Shown: positions 37,101-50,900, numbered from the stretch's first letter. The stretch is 64,000 bases of DNA from Actinostola sp. cb2023 (GCA_033675265.1 JAUJYZ010000245.1:973501-1037500), one strand, 5' to 3'. A program made the numbers and translations. The notes: generated by a model from the sequence alone, not told the origin.

Positions 37101-37940
37101 TCATCTCTTGGACAATCTTACATAGTTAGTGATATCTGTGAGTAATAGTTTGATCGCACATCTCATTTCTTGCATTCGCCAACAATAAAGATATGGGTTA
37201 AATGTTGAATTTAGATAAAGAATTGTCCACGCAATTTCGTTCAGAGTAACACTCGTAGCTTTGAAAACCTTGTCAGCGCATATCAATATAGGAATGGAGC
37301 AGAAACAGACTATGAAGAGTCCTTGGATGTAGTACATGGTAGTAATGGATTTCCCTCGTCTCGCTGAAGGTACAGGGGCTGTGGTAATTTGACGAGCAAT
37401 GGACATAGCTTGGTCAATGATCTGTCTTCGATGGCGTCGGACAATGCGATGAATTTGGATGTGGCAATACGAAGAGATGGCAAAGCAGAACAAAATTATT
37501 GGCATCGCAGAAATGTCAAAAATACGATCTCCAACAATATATCTGTATGGGGCTGTCAAAATGCTTACCACCCAGACTCCAGTTAAGACCAAAACGGTTC
37601 TTCTGACGGTCACAATCGCTCGGTACCGTAGATGCAGTACTAAGGCAAGATAACGATCCACTGCAATCGCTGTCATGGTGAATAGCGATGCTCCTGAAAC
37701 GATATAGGCACTGAAGACCTCTGCCATGAACAAAGTTTTAGAACTCTTATTGCAAAGATAAGATAATAGCAAAGGTTGTACCACGAGACCAACTCCCAAA
37801 TCTGAGACGGCTAAGGAGAAAAGCAGTACATTGGATGGAGTGTGAAGTGATGGCGTCTTTAGGATGGACAAGATGACCAGCACATTTGATAAAGTTGCTG
37901 ATATCGAAGATAAAAGATTGACGAGAAAGAGTAAAAACAT
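37101..37940 (-). CDS. Rhodopsin-class (class A) G protein-coupled receptor, intact single exon
   Basis: A 279-residue receptor. TM1 begins almost at the start (about residues 3-27), so there is no extracellular tail. Hallmarks are the TM2 SLAVSDLGVG, the TM3 end DRY at 95-97 (AIAVDRYLAL), a basic third loop (HRIVRRHRRQ), TM6 with a CFCSIP variant of the usual CWxP, and TM7 NSTFNPYLY (NPxxY at 248-252). A Cys at the head of TM3 for the usual disulphide is not evident; the nearest is Cys63. It resembles the many intronless adenosine/melanocortin-receptor-like genes of anthozoans; the ligand is unknown. An inverted sister copy lies at 41369-42218. Confidence 0.9.
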   Translation of the reverse strand: MFLLFLVNLLSSISATLSNVLVILSILKTPSLHTPSNVLLFSLAVSDLGVGLVVQPLLLSYLCNKSSKTLFMAEVFSAYIVSGASLFTMTAIAVDRYLALVLHLRYRAIVTVRRTVLVLTGVWVVSILTAPYRYIVGDRIFDISAMPIILFCFAISSYCHIQIHRIVRRHRRQIIDQAMSIARQITTAPVPSARRGKSITTMYYIQGLFIVCFCSIPILICADKVFKATSVTLNEIAWTILYLNSTFNPYLYCWRMQEMRCAIKLLLTDITNYVRLSKR

Positions 37941-38241
37941 CGTGTGTTCTTCAGGCGTCTTTGGACTAAGTTGTGCCAGGGTAGATTACGAAATAGTCAT
38001 TATACCAAGTGGTTGCATGCATGAACTGCTCATTTCAGTTTGATATTGTAGCCCAGTTACCACCCGGAACTCACAATCACTCATTTGTCTTGGTCTCTCG
38101 TAGTTTTAGCCATTTCTCTTCGTAACTAGTGAGTGGTTTCTGTCAATGTCAACTAAAAATACACTGCATGAAATATATAAAAAAAATCGATAGTTATGTT
38201 TGATCGTCCATCACATCCTTTCCTGACGTAGGGATTACAAT

Positions 38242-38789
<548 letters not shown>

Positions 38790-39618
38790 ATTACAATATT
38801 GAATGACAATATATCTGATTGGTTTGAAATTCATGCTGACGCAGTAAGTTCTAGCTACTGAATACCAAAATGTCTTGGCAACGAAAATCGATCAGTAGCA
38901 ACCGCCAAAAGGCGTAATTAACGAACTCGACGAATGGCGCAAAATTAATGTGGAAAAAAGAGTAGCGTGTTTTCACATGGCAGCGTACACAGGTCTATAC
39001 ATTGAGCATTTCACCTTCTGTTAGAAACGACGGCTAGTTTTATTTTTTAATTTTACTGCAGACAAATCTTCCACAGTACATTTGATTAGCTTATATTTCG
39101 TTAGAGATTACACTGACCAATCATTATCCCTATTTTGTACATGACGCGCGACGCGTACGTTTGGATTCCCGCCTTTTTCCATCAAGCATAATATCAACAT
39201 TGGTATAACATCCTAAGAACGCGCGATTTCATTGGATACTTGCACGCCTAGCTACCAATCAAATTGCAAAGTTTTTATGGTGCACGGCTGTGAGCTAATT
39301 AGGTTCAAACTGAATAGCTAAAACAATCTTAAAATCAATCGTTTCCTCGACTTTGTTGTTTAAAACATTGCGATAAACTGAAACTATGGATTTTTGATCA
39401 AAAAAGAACAAGAATAATGAACAAAATGGCAAGAAAGTTGAGGATTCTGTTGTGTTTTTGAATAAAATTTTAGTTGAAGCGCGCGCGCTGCACGCTGGAA
39501 TGTCATTATCTAATTTACATAAACTTATGTTGAATATTAATTAACTCGAACGTTTACAACAACCTCAGAATGTTGGTCTTTTCCAGTGAAATAATTTTGG
39601 ACTTTTTATATTATAAAA

Positions 39619-39732
39619 TAAATAGAAGATGGCTTTCTATGTCCTATACAAAAATGACGCACTTCTGACTGCATTTCAAGAGCTCAGGCGTGCATCATTT
39701 TTGAATAGAACATAAAAAGCCATCTTCTATTT
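39619..39732. mobile_element. Small hairpin MITE
   Basis: AATAGAAGATGGCTTTCTAT at the left pairs with ATAAAAAGCCATCTTCTATT at the right. A second pair is AAATGACGCAC / GTGCATCATTT in the interior. It is non-coding and abuts the following open frame. Confidence 0.7.
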
Positions 39733-39961
39733 GTTAAAAAGACGACGAAGTGTATCGTCTTCAAGTTCGATATTTGTACCTATTTCAAAAGATATTTATG
39801 GTTTTCTTGAAGAAAATGAGAGCAAAAACACTGCTCGGAAGACCATCGAATACGTAGAATTGTTTGGATCATTTTTAAGCGATAAAGAAGAGCAGAACTT
39901 CGAAGTAGTCGATGCATATATCAAGGAATTTTGCTTTCGATCCGTGGTGAGCAAACAATGA
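39731..39961 (+). pseudogene. Possible fragment of a Crypton/QRICH1-like tyrosine-recombinase gene
   Basis: A 76-codon open frame encodes a segment with the spacing of the N-terminal DNA-binding part of Crypton-type recombinases: ENESKNTARKTIEYVELFGS, then FLSDKE. No recombinase core (Arg...His-X-X-Arg...Tyr) follows before the stop. It is therefore a relic or an exon of something unrecognised. The family call rests on pattern memory and is weak. Confidence 0.3.
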
Positions 39962-40479
39962 CTTTTACTAGTGATTTTAATAATGTTTCTTTAAATCTTG
40001 TGCAACAAAGGACCAACCAATACACCAAGTCCGAGTACCTTTTAGGGTAATCTGTCAGCAAATTAAATGTTTTAGACTTGGTACCTCTTAGCCGGGGTGA
40101 AAAATATTTCATGCCACGCTCACTTGGAAGAGTTTAAAATTTCCGACTAGCATTCCCGTCACTTTCGTATAGCTGCCTCCATTCCTACTGTAATTGTCTG
40201 TGGAAAAGCAAATTAAACCGTTGGCAGCATAATTCCTTTCTCTCACGAGTCCCAGGCTAAGCTGTTAAAATATTGAAAGCCCGGCCGAGAGATGGATTGC
40301 ATGAGGCAAAACAATGAACGTTTTGAGATGGTGGGAAAAAGTTGCTCCTGAAGATCTGCTAAATAATGAAGTTCTCGAGAACTCTTAAGTTGTATAAAAA
40401 CCTCTTAAAAGAAGTACAAAGCTACTTCATGATCCGAGACATTTTGTTATTTAGTAGCTACGAATATACTGAGTACGTG

Positions 40480-40870
40480 AATGGGCTTGTGTCACCTGTC
40501 ACGTGACTTTTTAAATTTTCACCGAAGACAAACGAAAATATCATAACTTGAAAGAGCATACTAAAATTAGTAAAAGTTGAAAATTTCAAAGGAATCAAGC
40601 AAATAAGACAAAAGTTAAAGGCTTTCAAAATTTCCCGCTTTGACAAGGATTTGTATGGGTTTTTCGCTTGGAGGGCAAGCGTTGCCCTCCAACATACATT
40701 TCCATACAAAAAAGGCAAAGTTTGAATGCCTGTAACTCTTGCCCTATTTACTTACTTCCCTTCAAACTTTCCACTTTAACTAACTTTAGCATGCTCTTTC
40801 CAGTTATGGTATTTTCGTTTGTCTTCGGTGAAAATTTAAAAAGTCACGTGACAGGTGACACAAGCTCATT
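40480..40870. mobile_element. 391-bp MITE with GTGTCACCTGTCACGTGAC arms
   Basis: AATGGGCTTGTGTCACCTGT, continuing CACGTGACTTTTTAAATTTT, is mirrored by the right arm ending ACAAGCTCATT. The centre forms GGAGGGCAAC(G)TTGCCCTCC. It lies immediately outside the second GPCR arm. Confidence 0.85.
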
Positions 40871-41152
40871 TCAAGCCAATATAGTCATTCAATGATGTAA
40901 TGCCTAGTACCGGAAAGGATGGACAACATGAGCAATTGATCGATTTTCTGTGTTTTATATTTGTGTATATTTCAATTCATGCAGTGTATCTTTAGTTGAC
41001 ATTGACAGAAACCACTCAGCGATGTGCTTGCTAGTTACGAGGAGAAATGGCTAAAACTACTGAAACTACGAGAATGGTCCAAGACAAATGAGTGATTGTG
41101 AGTTCCGGGTGCATGGCCGGTAACTCGGCTTCAATATCAAACTGAAATAACA

Positions 41153-41293
41153 CGGTTGCACGAAAGGTGAATAGCGCTATTCACCGGATACTAGTATATC
41201 TATAAATTCATTGGATAACTGCATCAGTTTTACCAGTCCGTTGGATATGAAGACTTATCCGGTGGATAGCGCTATTCACCTTTCGTACAACCG
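41153..41293. mobile_element. 141-bp MITE upstream of the second GPCR copy
   Basis: CGGTTGCACGAAAGGTGAAT, then AGCGCTATTCACCGGATA, is matched inverted at the right (ATCCGGTGGATAGCGCTATT, then CACCTTTCGTACAACCG). It is absent from the corresponding place of the 37.1-38.2 kb arm, so it inserted after the duplication. Confidence 0.87.
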
Positions 41294-41368
41294 GTCTGGT
41301 ATAATGAATATTTCGTAATTTATCCTGGCACAACTCAGTCCCTAAAGACGCCTGAATCTGAACACACG

Positions 41369-42218
41369 ATGTCTTTACTCTTTCTCGTCAATCTTTTATC
41401 TTCGATATCAGCAACTTTATCAAATGTGCTGGTCATCTTGTCCATCCTAAAGACGCCATCACTTCACACTCCATCCAATGTACTGCTTTTCTCCTTAGCC
41501 GTCTCAGATTTGGGAGTTGGTCTCGTGGTTCAACCTTTGCTATTATCTTATCTTCAGTGCAATAAGAGTTCTAAAACTTTGTTCATGGCAGAGATCTTCA
41601 GTGGCTATATCGTTTCAGGAGCATCGGTATTCACCATGACAGCGATTGCAGTGGATCGGTATCTTGCCTTAGTACTGCATCTACGGTACCGAGCGATTGT
41701 GACCGTCAGAAGAACCGTTTTGGTCTCAACTGGAATCTGGGTGGCAAGCATTTTGACAGCCCCATACAGATATATTGTTGGAGATCGTATTTTTGACATT
41801 TCTGTGATGCCAATAATTTTGTTCTGCTTTGCCATCTCTTCGTATTGCCACATCCAAATTCACTCGCACCGTCCGACGCCATCGAAGACAGATCATTGAC
41901 CAAGCTATGTCCATTGCTCGTCAAATTCCCACAGCCCCTGTACCCTCAGCGAGACGAGGGAAATCCATTACTACCATGTACTACATCCAAGGACTCTTCA
42001 TAGTCTGTTTCTGCCCCATTCCTATATTAAATGTGCTGACAAGGTTTTCAAAGTTCAGTGTGACTGTTACTTTGAAAGATACCCTAAGCGAAATTGCGTG
42101 GACAATTCTTTATCTAAATTCAACATTAAACCCATTTGTTTATTGCTGGCGAATGCAAGAAATGAGATGTGCGATCAAACTATTACTCGCAGGTATCACT
42201 AAGCTATGGAAACGATAA
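41369..42218 (+). pseudogene. Frameshifted copy of the GPCR
   Basis: The first 170 or so codons match the intact receptor closely (LVNLLSSISATLSNVLVILS; AIAVDRYLAL). A single extra base near 41863, in the third intracellular loop (CACTCGCACC against CATCGCATT in the sister), shifts the frame and ends translation at 41899. From about 41865 a second frame resumes the family sequence through TM5-TM7 (RRHRRQIIDQAMSIARQ, TLNPFVYCW). Further small insertions and deletions near 42030-42090 alter the loop before TM7. Several independent changes favour a decaying gene over one base-calling error. Confidence 0.8.
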
Positions 42219-45200
42219 TAATTACTCGTGCCCAGGCCGTAGGCCGCACGAGTTATAAAACCCAACGCGTATTTTATTATTTTTTTTTCAATGTCAGAAA
42301 ATCGCAAAGTTGTGCAATATCCGGTCACATGCTATCGAGACCCAAATATAAATAGGGGACAGGGTTGAGGATCAGCGAAGGGGGAGGGCAAGGGGAGAAG
42401 GTTTGCAACGCCTAGCCCAGGTACCGGGGCCTAGTATCTATTATACATGTATTGGAACCATTTATATACAGAAATGTATCTCTCTTCCAATCGATGTGGG
42501 ACATTGTCAAATCCAAAACACTACTCATGACCACTAATTCCATAGACAATCGTCACTAAAAATAAAGTCAAAATCAAATCAAATCAGATTATAGGGCAAA
42601 TGGGGTGTGTGTCTAGCGAAAGTATGGGGTCTTGTACTACTGAATTGTCTCGCACATGCGCAATGTGTTATATAGGAGTCGTGATTCCCGATCTAAAAAG
42701 CGGCTAAATTAAATGTGTTGACCAAATGAAGGATAAAAAGACGAGGTATAAAGCAACAAGTCAGAGCCCAGGCATCCACCACGGCTTAGAAATTGCACAC
42801 AAATCCTAACTTCGGCCTTCATCGGTCGCTGTTCAGCGCTCGTCAACAAATCAAAATTCACAAGACAACTCGGACCAACATCGAATATTATATATATATA
42901 ATTAAAATACAACTCAAAACCTCAAGAAAACTACACAGGGGACTTCAACAACTATAATTATTCTTTATTTGTAGTATTTTTTTAGGGAACGCCTTATAGA
43001 AAAATAATGCTTTTGAGAAACAAACAAACTCATACTCATAAATGACCGGTTGAACCAAGCTTTTCGAATCGCTCAAAACCACTCAAAAACACAATTTCTC
43101 GCTCAGATTTCTACACCAACGTGTTCTTTAATTTTCAGACTACTGTTGTGAATACATTTTTGAGAATCTCATACCCTTTGAAGGCTTTATCAGAGCTCAT
43201 TCCTGATCCAACCGAACGAAATCCAAAGACGTCACGATCGACTGATTTATACGTTTGGGCTACCTGTGACCACAGGAAGCCCAATTATACAACTGACACG
43301 TGCACACACGAACATTCAGTGAAAATCCTTTATAATCGTCCAAGAAGATAAGCACACGAATAGCTGGACGTCTATGTGTTCTACTAGAAAGGAAACCACA
43401 AACTTATATTTATGGTATTTTATATTTCGAAGTCTAAATGAAAAATCGACCGACAACAACTATCAATCATTGAACTTTACAGTTGAATACATTTTTATAT
43501 ACCAAGATAATGGTCTCTTGATTTTACTTTTAAAATGTTCAAATATTTTCACTCTAAGAGCGAAATATAAATCATACTGCATTGATCACGAAAGATAACT
43601 GCGACATGTGCTGGTTCCAGGTAGAAAAGGGCAGTTTTCAAGCAAAAATCAAACTCGTATACAAACTTTGGGCTCTTTCAGTCAGTAATATATCACTATC
43701 CTGAAAAACCTTTGTTATTCAAATCAAGAACTCTTTGTAGAACGAGGCATACAACAATATGAACTATTGTTATTCAAATTTTCAGGAATTCAGGACGGTG
43801 ATATACTGAGAAAGCCCCCACACTGACACTTCCACAGGGATCCCAATTCTACTCTGGTCCTTAGCATGTACTGGTTCAATCCGGCACCAGGGCACGAGTG
43901 AACCCTGCCGACAGGGTCTAGTTATATAATAATTATATAATTTATATTATAATTATTATATAATTATATAATTATTATTATAATAATAAATTATCATTAT
44001 TATCATTGACATTATTTTCTCCAGGAACTTTCATTTGTCGAGAGACGACTACGTCATTGCATATAACAATAGAGTACAAACACTAAAAGCGTGCAATGTT
44101 TTGTGCTAATTAGTACTAAATAGCAGAAATTAAACAATAGAAATCGTCATAGATATTATTATTATTGTTTACTATATTGTACTGCTTATTTTAAAGGTGC
44201 CAAATAAAAAATTGTCATTGTCATTATTACATGTGAAGATCATATCGGTTTTTATTCACGAGCTTTTACATATCACGAACGAGCTCGAAGACTCGCTCGT
44301 TGGTGATATGTCATTAACTAGCTCATGTATGGGAGACGTCGCCCAGGCTATTGAGTATCAGTTTAGTTCACAGTAATTAAATTAGATCTATATGCTATCA
44401 TTCTTCCTTGCAATGAGATTAGACGCGGTACTTTCAACAGTTACCTCAAAACTGATATGATAACCTACCTTCAGGCTCTCTCGGCATGGGAACAATTTTC
44501 CCCGCCGTCCCCCCTCCCCCTTCCCCTCCCTTTTCTCCTTCACCTCCCTTTTCTCCTTCCCTCCTCCCTCTTCCTAAAATTGTCCCCATGTAAGAGAACC
44601 TGATAGCATGCTACTGATATGATGGTTCGGCCTGGAGTTCATATGCATTGTAAGTGTTGCTTTGGATATGTGGTTGATCGATCTATGAAATGGAGCACGA
44701 TATGTTTTGTTCATTACTTATAGTGCAGATTGTAGGTTTTCCAACCATGTTTAAATGCGTTTACGTAAGGCTCACCAGTTTGCGTAAACTGTTAACATCA
44801 AATACGCAGATAGTTTTACGTGGCAAATTAAGCCCAGACTGCAAATATTTAGTTTCGACTTTATTTTCATTCTCAATAGGTGTCTTTTAGATTACTTTTA
44901 ATGTAATTTTCTCACCGATATATAAAGCTAATATTTAATGAGTACATGTTTGTGATATAATAGTCTGCATTCCATCCCGTATTTACCGCACGACAGCAAC
45001 TTTCTAGTCACGAAACTTTACCAAACGAAAATAGTAAAAGGAAATCAATTTCGATGGTTAATTTTTTAATTTCTGATGAAATTCTGTGACAAAAAAGGTC
45101 TGTTTCGGCAACAACACTTATTAATATCTATAAAAATATCTATACCAAATATGTCCATTATAGCTATAAATCATACTTTTCGCTATATGGAGGCCATTTT

Positions 45201-46059
45201 AACAACCTCGTTCCCAGGATCTTCTCCACCCCTCACAAGGGAAAGAGGAGAGGGCCTGAGTACGAAGTTGCATCTTAGTAACCTAGCCTGCATAGGCGGC
45301 CCTTGTGGGGCTGGGCTGTTTATGCAGACTATGTTTTAGCAGTGATAAACCAGTATGGCTCTTAACAGTTCCCACATCGATTCAATAAGTTCTACTGGAC
45401 AGCAGTCAACAGCCAAAAGGAACAAGTAGTATGTAATAGATTAAGGTGTTTCATCCGATATTCAAACACTGAGAAGTGTGTTAAAAAAACCCGAGGCGCA
45501 GCGTTTGGATATAGGATCAAACTCTTTTTCGAGTTTGATATAGCTTCTCAAACCATTAATAATTCTTGGAGAAATTCAAAGCAAAAGTTGACCAAATTGT
45601 ATCAGTGCTTTTCACATATCCAAACCTCCTTCACGGTAAGTGATTTGCTTTTGTGTGTCCTTATGAATTATTCATGAATTGAGAAAGTATAATCATAATC
45701 CGTATGACGGATATAATATGTCATAATCAACAATATTCACATCCTGATGATATACATTTCTTAATATACATTTCTTACCAATAGATTTCTTTATTAGACT
45801 TATTATCTAGTTATCCGATCTAAATATGTCCTGCGCCGTGACTCCTGAAACAAATCTGGTCATGCACAGCTGAACGAGAGGATTGAATGCGACGCGAGCA
45901 TATCTGACTACAGTTAACCCATGGCAAAATAAGAAGCTCCTAAAAGTTGCAGAAATAACGCATGTTATTTAACCACAATCCCAGACCTCGTAGAAACGTT
46001 AGAACACGTCAAACTGGGCAAAGTTTGCAAGTGTGAAGCTGTTACTTGCTTTTTAAATA

Positions 46060-46344
46060 TAGACCTTTTCACCGATACGGCGGCCATTTTGGATTCTATT
46101 GTTTTGGCTAAAACATTATGGGATTCTCAGGGTGCAAATGACCCAAAAACTGTAGAGTCACGTCAAATCAGGGACTCCTGCGTCAATATATTATTTTTCT
46201 ATTTCACTCTAACCATAGTGTAATTTTGTACAAATTCATTGCTTTAAATTAAGTTTTCGTAGTTTTTCATGGCCAAATGGTTACTAGCTTGCACCCTAGG
46301 CATCCCATAATTCAATATGGCCGCCGTATCGGTAAAAAGGTCTA
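46060..46344. mobile_element. MITE with TAGACCTTTT...ACCGATACG ends (copy 2)
   Basis: Same family as 36242-36547: identical terminal CCGATACGGCGGCCATTTTG and sub-terminal GGTGCAAATGACCCAAAAAC. It differs by small insertions and deletions. Confidence 0.88.
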
Positions 46345-46479
46345 GTAAGTGAATGTGTCAGAAAGTTTGTAAAAGCGAGTAGAATTGATATAGGTTCGCA
46401 AAGGATTATGGTAAAAATGTACAGCCGCCATCTTGTTCTGTCATATAGTTTTAAAATCTACTTTACCGTCTACAATAGC

Positions 46480-46575
46480 TGATATAAACAACGGTTTCAA
46501 GTCGAGGCTATAGGGTCAGTACAAAAACCGATAGCCTCGACTTGAAACCTTTGTTGAGAGTCAGTATCAGCTATT
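46480..46575. mobile_element. Small hairpin element
   Basis: AGCTGATATAAACAACGG...TTTCAAGTCGAGGCTAT pairs with ATAGCCTCGACTTGAAA...CAGTATCAGCT around a loop of about 20 bases. It is non-coding. Confidence 0.65.
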
Positions 46576-46792
46576 CTATAACTATATTGTACGGTAAATA
46601 TGTATATACAGTATATAAAACAGGTACTACAGTGTTTAAATAGTTCCGTAAGCAATGTTCAGTGCGCAAGCGCAATCATACAAAGCGTCAGTAGTTTTTA
46701 CACATGCGCAATTATACAAGTCAGTGGTCCTCAATAGTAGCGCATGCGTATTTTAATTTTTGAGAGGTAGAGACCAACACCTACATTGCGCG

Positions 46793-46913
46793 CATCCTCG
46801 GGAACCCAGGGGTATATTCTGTCGCTCGTTACTCGCTCCCAGAGAAATACTGGAAGTATTTCTCTGGGAACGAGTAACGAGCGACAGAATATACCCCTGG
46901 GTTCCCGAGGATG
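46793..46913. mobile_element. 121-bp near-perfect palindrome with a 9-bp target duplication
   Basis: Arms of about 60 bp (CATCCTCGGGAACCCAGGGG ... CCCAGAGAAATACT) mirror each other with one mismatch and almost no loop. The exact 9-bp direct repeat CATTGCGCG flanks it (46784-46792 and 46914-46922). A 9-bp duplication fits Mutator-superfamily insertion. Confidence 0.9.
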
Positions 46914-47387
46914 CATTGCGCGCTGCAATGATTCATTATTAAGGTTTATTATCAAAAGCTTTTCGTCGATCAAATCATCAACAAAATGTCATCACCAGTG
47001 ACGACATCCGAGTCAGAACGCAAGTAAATGCGTGTAAATAACATAGCCAACTCGACTGGCAATTCTCAGTTTTGGGTTCCCTGTGTTATCGCCAAAGGAA
47101 GCCCAATAACGAAGAAAATTTACGAGTAGGCTATAAATAACAATTCGAAAATTATTAATAAGAAAAAGCTTAAGATAATAGCTACAGCGTTATATTGGTA
47201 CAGGAATAATGGCTTCAATATCAGCTTGGGATTCCTATGCCTTAGAAATTGCATTTCGCAATTTTCACTGCGCATGCGTGAAGCAATCTCATTTCCAGTC
47301 CTCCTCGACCAAATCGGTTAGACCATAGATGGGAGTAGATATTAGGATGGTCGCCGAGTCGGTCGAGAAGGTCAAGGAATCATATTG

Positions 47388-47418
<31 letters not shown>

Positions 47419-47479
47419 TAAAAAAATTGGTAGATTCGTTAGTTGGCGCGCGCGTGCACTGCACCCGGCCAGGCAGTTT

Positions 47480-47690
47480 TCCCGCCAAAAGGCTTATACA
47501 CTGGAAAAACGCACGCTCTTGTCCAGTGTATAAATTCTGTGTAAATTTCCAAAACCACATCGGCATAGAATTTACACGATATTTACACAAATTTAATACA
47601 AAATGCGTGCGCTCTTGGCTGCTGTAAATTTGGTGTAAATTTTGGACATTTCAACAGAATTTCCACTGGACAAGAGCGTATGTTTATACA
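47480..47690. mobile_element. Inverted-repeat element
   Basis: TATACACTGG...GCACGCTCTTGTCCAGTG pairs with CACTGGACAAGAGCGTATG at the right, with repeated TGTAAATTT inside. It is non-coding and lies about 300 bp past the stop of the PTB adaptor gene. Confidence 0.6.
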
Positions 47691-47986
47691 GCATTTAAAT
47701 AACATCTATAATCTAATGACGTGGTCTTACAGTGATTTACTGTGTGTTGTTGGTCTGCGCAGGTTTTAAATACCTTTTGTCAAATTATCTCGATTATAAT
47801 AAAGTAAATACATACAAAATAAAATCCTGCTGACTAATAATTACCCGGCACCCAAACCCCAGTATTACTATACATGACATGTTTACTAAAACTCTTGGAA
47901 ATCAATTCTGGGGTTTGGGTACAAGCTTACTTTTATCTTTTTTGCATAAAAATATTACCTTAACAAATTAACTTAATAAAATTGTT

Positions 47987-50900
47987 TTATACCTTCTCCC
48001 ACAAGAAGCTCTCGAAGGCAGCCGTTATTTCATCACATGGTTCCTTGACCTGTTTATATATGTGACATTTGTGCTTAGCGTCACCTGTGACAACCGTAGA
48101 GAACGCAAAGTACCCTGGGTAATCTTTATGAGTCCTGACGTTGCTTATACACGGAAATGGGAAAAACCGCTGACCCACATGTCTGCACTGCGGATCCAAC
48201 ATCGTCACTCCGTCGCTTGTAATACACAGTTCGATCTCCTTCATTGTTGGCGGGGTTCCTGTGCGTTTTTCCATCTTCTTACATTCTTTTAAATATTGTT
48301 TAACCGAGTCCCGCACGTGTTTAGGCCGTAATGGTGGATTTATTACAGTCGAACACAAATAAGCGGTTCGAAACGTGAATTCCTTTTCCTCGACGATCTC
48401 CGGACAGTCGATCGGCGAGCTGTCGGGTGTCGGGTTTTCTTCGGTAGGGCTCGAGGTTAACGAAGTTAGGTTTGGTTCACTGGTATAGCTTCGGAATGAC
48501 GATTTCAAGGTAAAAAAGTTTTTCTTTGGGGTGAGTTTGCGAAAAAGACGCCCAGGTGAAGATACTTTGTTATTTGAGCCGCTGTCATGCGAATCTCTGC
48601 GTTCATTGGTTGAGCTTTGGTCCGATACTTCCATGACGTCATTCTGAAATAAAATAAGAGGTCAATTATTATGAAGTTATTTTTCTGGTTGTTTGCATCT
48701 GAGACGGTACTGGAATGAAAATAAACAACCTCTAGAGCCCAGGCCACTGATCAACGAATGTATAGCCGCAGGGGGAGGGGGAGGGGGAGGTAGCGTGTAC
48801 ACAATAGATAGAAACCTACCAATGAACAACGTCTCTCAAGCGAAGAAGAAACGTCGGAGCTGAAAGAACTACGACACGATCTCTGAGAATCCCTCCTCAA
48901 CCTCACAGAATCCTTTCTCCCAGGGCAAAACGTTGCTTGACACGCCAGTCGAATCGTCTCAGACGCCGTCACGGAGCCGGTGATACGACCGCAACGGAAT
49001 GCGTGACAAAACATCCGGGTCTTTTCTCCTTGCCTTGCTTCCGTCACGATGTAACCAAAGAGACGAGGGTCTTCAGCAAGAACCCCCAGGGAGAGTACCC
49101 AGGAGATGGAATGGTGATGCAGTGTATTTTGGTTGCTTTCATCGACTACAAGGATCTCTTCCGGTCGTATTTTCAGCGTAATAGGCTTGAAGTCTCTTGG
49201 GTTTATTTTCTCAAGTAGAGCTAATATACTGTCATTGATGACAAGGTAGGATTGCTTGACCTTGACACAACCTAAGTACGTAATGTGAGGAATGGACGTG
49301 AAGCTCTCATGCCCAGGTAACGCGGACGGAGATGTTCCCTCGGGACTGGAGCAGAGATTGAATTGCTGTAGAAAAAAATATGGAAAAGCTGTAAAGGTGC
49401 AGTAATACGGGCAACAAAATCGTGCAACTTGTCGCGAAACATTGTTGCATTGCAAGTTGCAGAGCAATGTTTCTCGTATTACCACCGTTCGCGAAACTTG
49501 TCACGCAACACATTTTCGTGTTGCAGGTTGCAAAACTTTGTTGCGCAAAGTAGAAACTCTTTCTACTTCATGCAACAAAGTTTTGCAACCTGCAACAAAT
49601 GACCGAAAATTTAATTTGTTGCGCGACAAGTTGCGCGAACGATGGTAATACGAGAAAACATTACTCTGCAACTTGCAACGCGACAATCTGAACAATGTTG
49701 CGCGACAAGTTGCACGATTTTGTTGCTCGTATTACCGCACCTTAAGTTATACAAGGCATAATACTGTTTCATCCTACACGCTTTCTTTGAGAAATGATTT
49801 TTTTTTTAAAGCTGTTAAATGCACAATTTTTGCGAAACTTCCCAAATGAGTAGACCGCTTTAGCTTGCTTCAATGTTTACAATCCCTCCATGTTTACATA
49901 AATCAGATCTCTTGGGAATAACGTTATTTCCGAAACATGTCGTGTACAAAACTCAAAAGTTTCTAGACCGTTAGTCAAAGTATTTCTATATTAACGTCTT
50001 TGTTCATGCGTTAACAAGAAAGAAAAGACGTTATTATTACAGTCAACTCTCCGCTAACGGACACTCTCGTAAGCGGACAGCTCTACTTACGGACACCTTT
50101 TCAAATCCCCGTTTTACCTCCCAGTCAAACTCTGTATTTACACATTCCCGTAAGCGGACACTCTCTCGTAAGCGGACGCGGACACTTTTGAAAATGAAAA
50201 TTGGATTTTTCTTTTGTTTACGCTCTCTCGTAAGCGGACACACCATATAATAATGGACTTTCGGCAATGGAATTTGTCTTTAATTTGCAATAAATCAACA
50301 AAAATATGACCTTTTACAGAGCAACAGAACAGTGGGGATCGGTTTTGTCAAATCTCCATTTGTCCGCGGGGAAGCAAGTGTACGGTTCAGTTGCTATTTT
50401 TCTCTACCGATTAAAACGTAATTAACTCTCCCGTAAGCGGACATCCACCCTATTTTTCTTTGGTGTCCGCTTACGGGAATAGTTCTCATAAGCGGACAGC
50501 TCTACTAACGGACACTTTTTTCAATTCCCGAGGGTGTCCGCTTACGAGAGAGTTGACTGTATTATTATTGTTATACTATAGGGAAGAGTAGATAGATAAA
50601 CCTTTATTTAAAGGGTAGCTCTTTCAGCGAAAAGAAACGCAGTTATAGTCAGTAGAGGCCCTATGACTATAGGGAATGGTCAATAAAACAGAAAAGCCAA
50701 TCTGTCACTAAGACAAAATAAAAAGGTCTGAAATGGGTCGACATCGAATTTCTTTTACAACACTGAACTTCTATATGGCGTAAGACGCCGAACTGGTCCG
50801 AACTACACGGGTTTCAGTTTCAACGAACTGGGAACTGGAGCTCAGGGAGCTCTTGTAGCTAGAATCGTAGGTCTCTGACACGGCACAAGCAGCACAACTA

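Larger units (their letters stand above)
42219..47986. other. Intergenic interval between the GPCR pair and the PTB adaptor
   Basis: No gene is supported across 5.8 kb. It holds A/T-rich repeats (43921-43990, ATTATATAA type), an imperfect inverted repeat around 43660-43825, C/T-rich tracts at 44505-44575 and the MITEs listed separately. Open frames are short and without motifs. Confidence 0.6.

Noticed and set aside
48751..48819. Extension of PTB adaptor exon 2 beyond 48820
   Set aside because: A donor TTG/gtaggt at 48820 joins in phase 0 to the acceptor at 48643; the extension runs into a GGGGGA repeat and ends in a stop.
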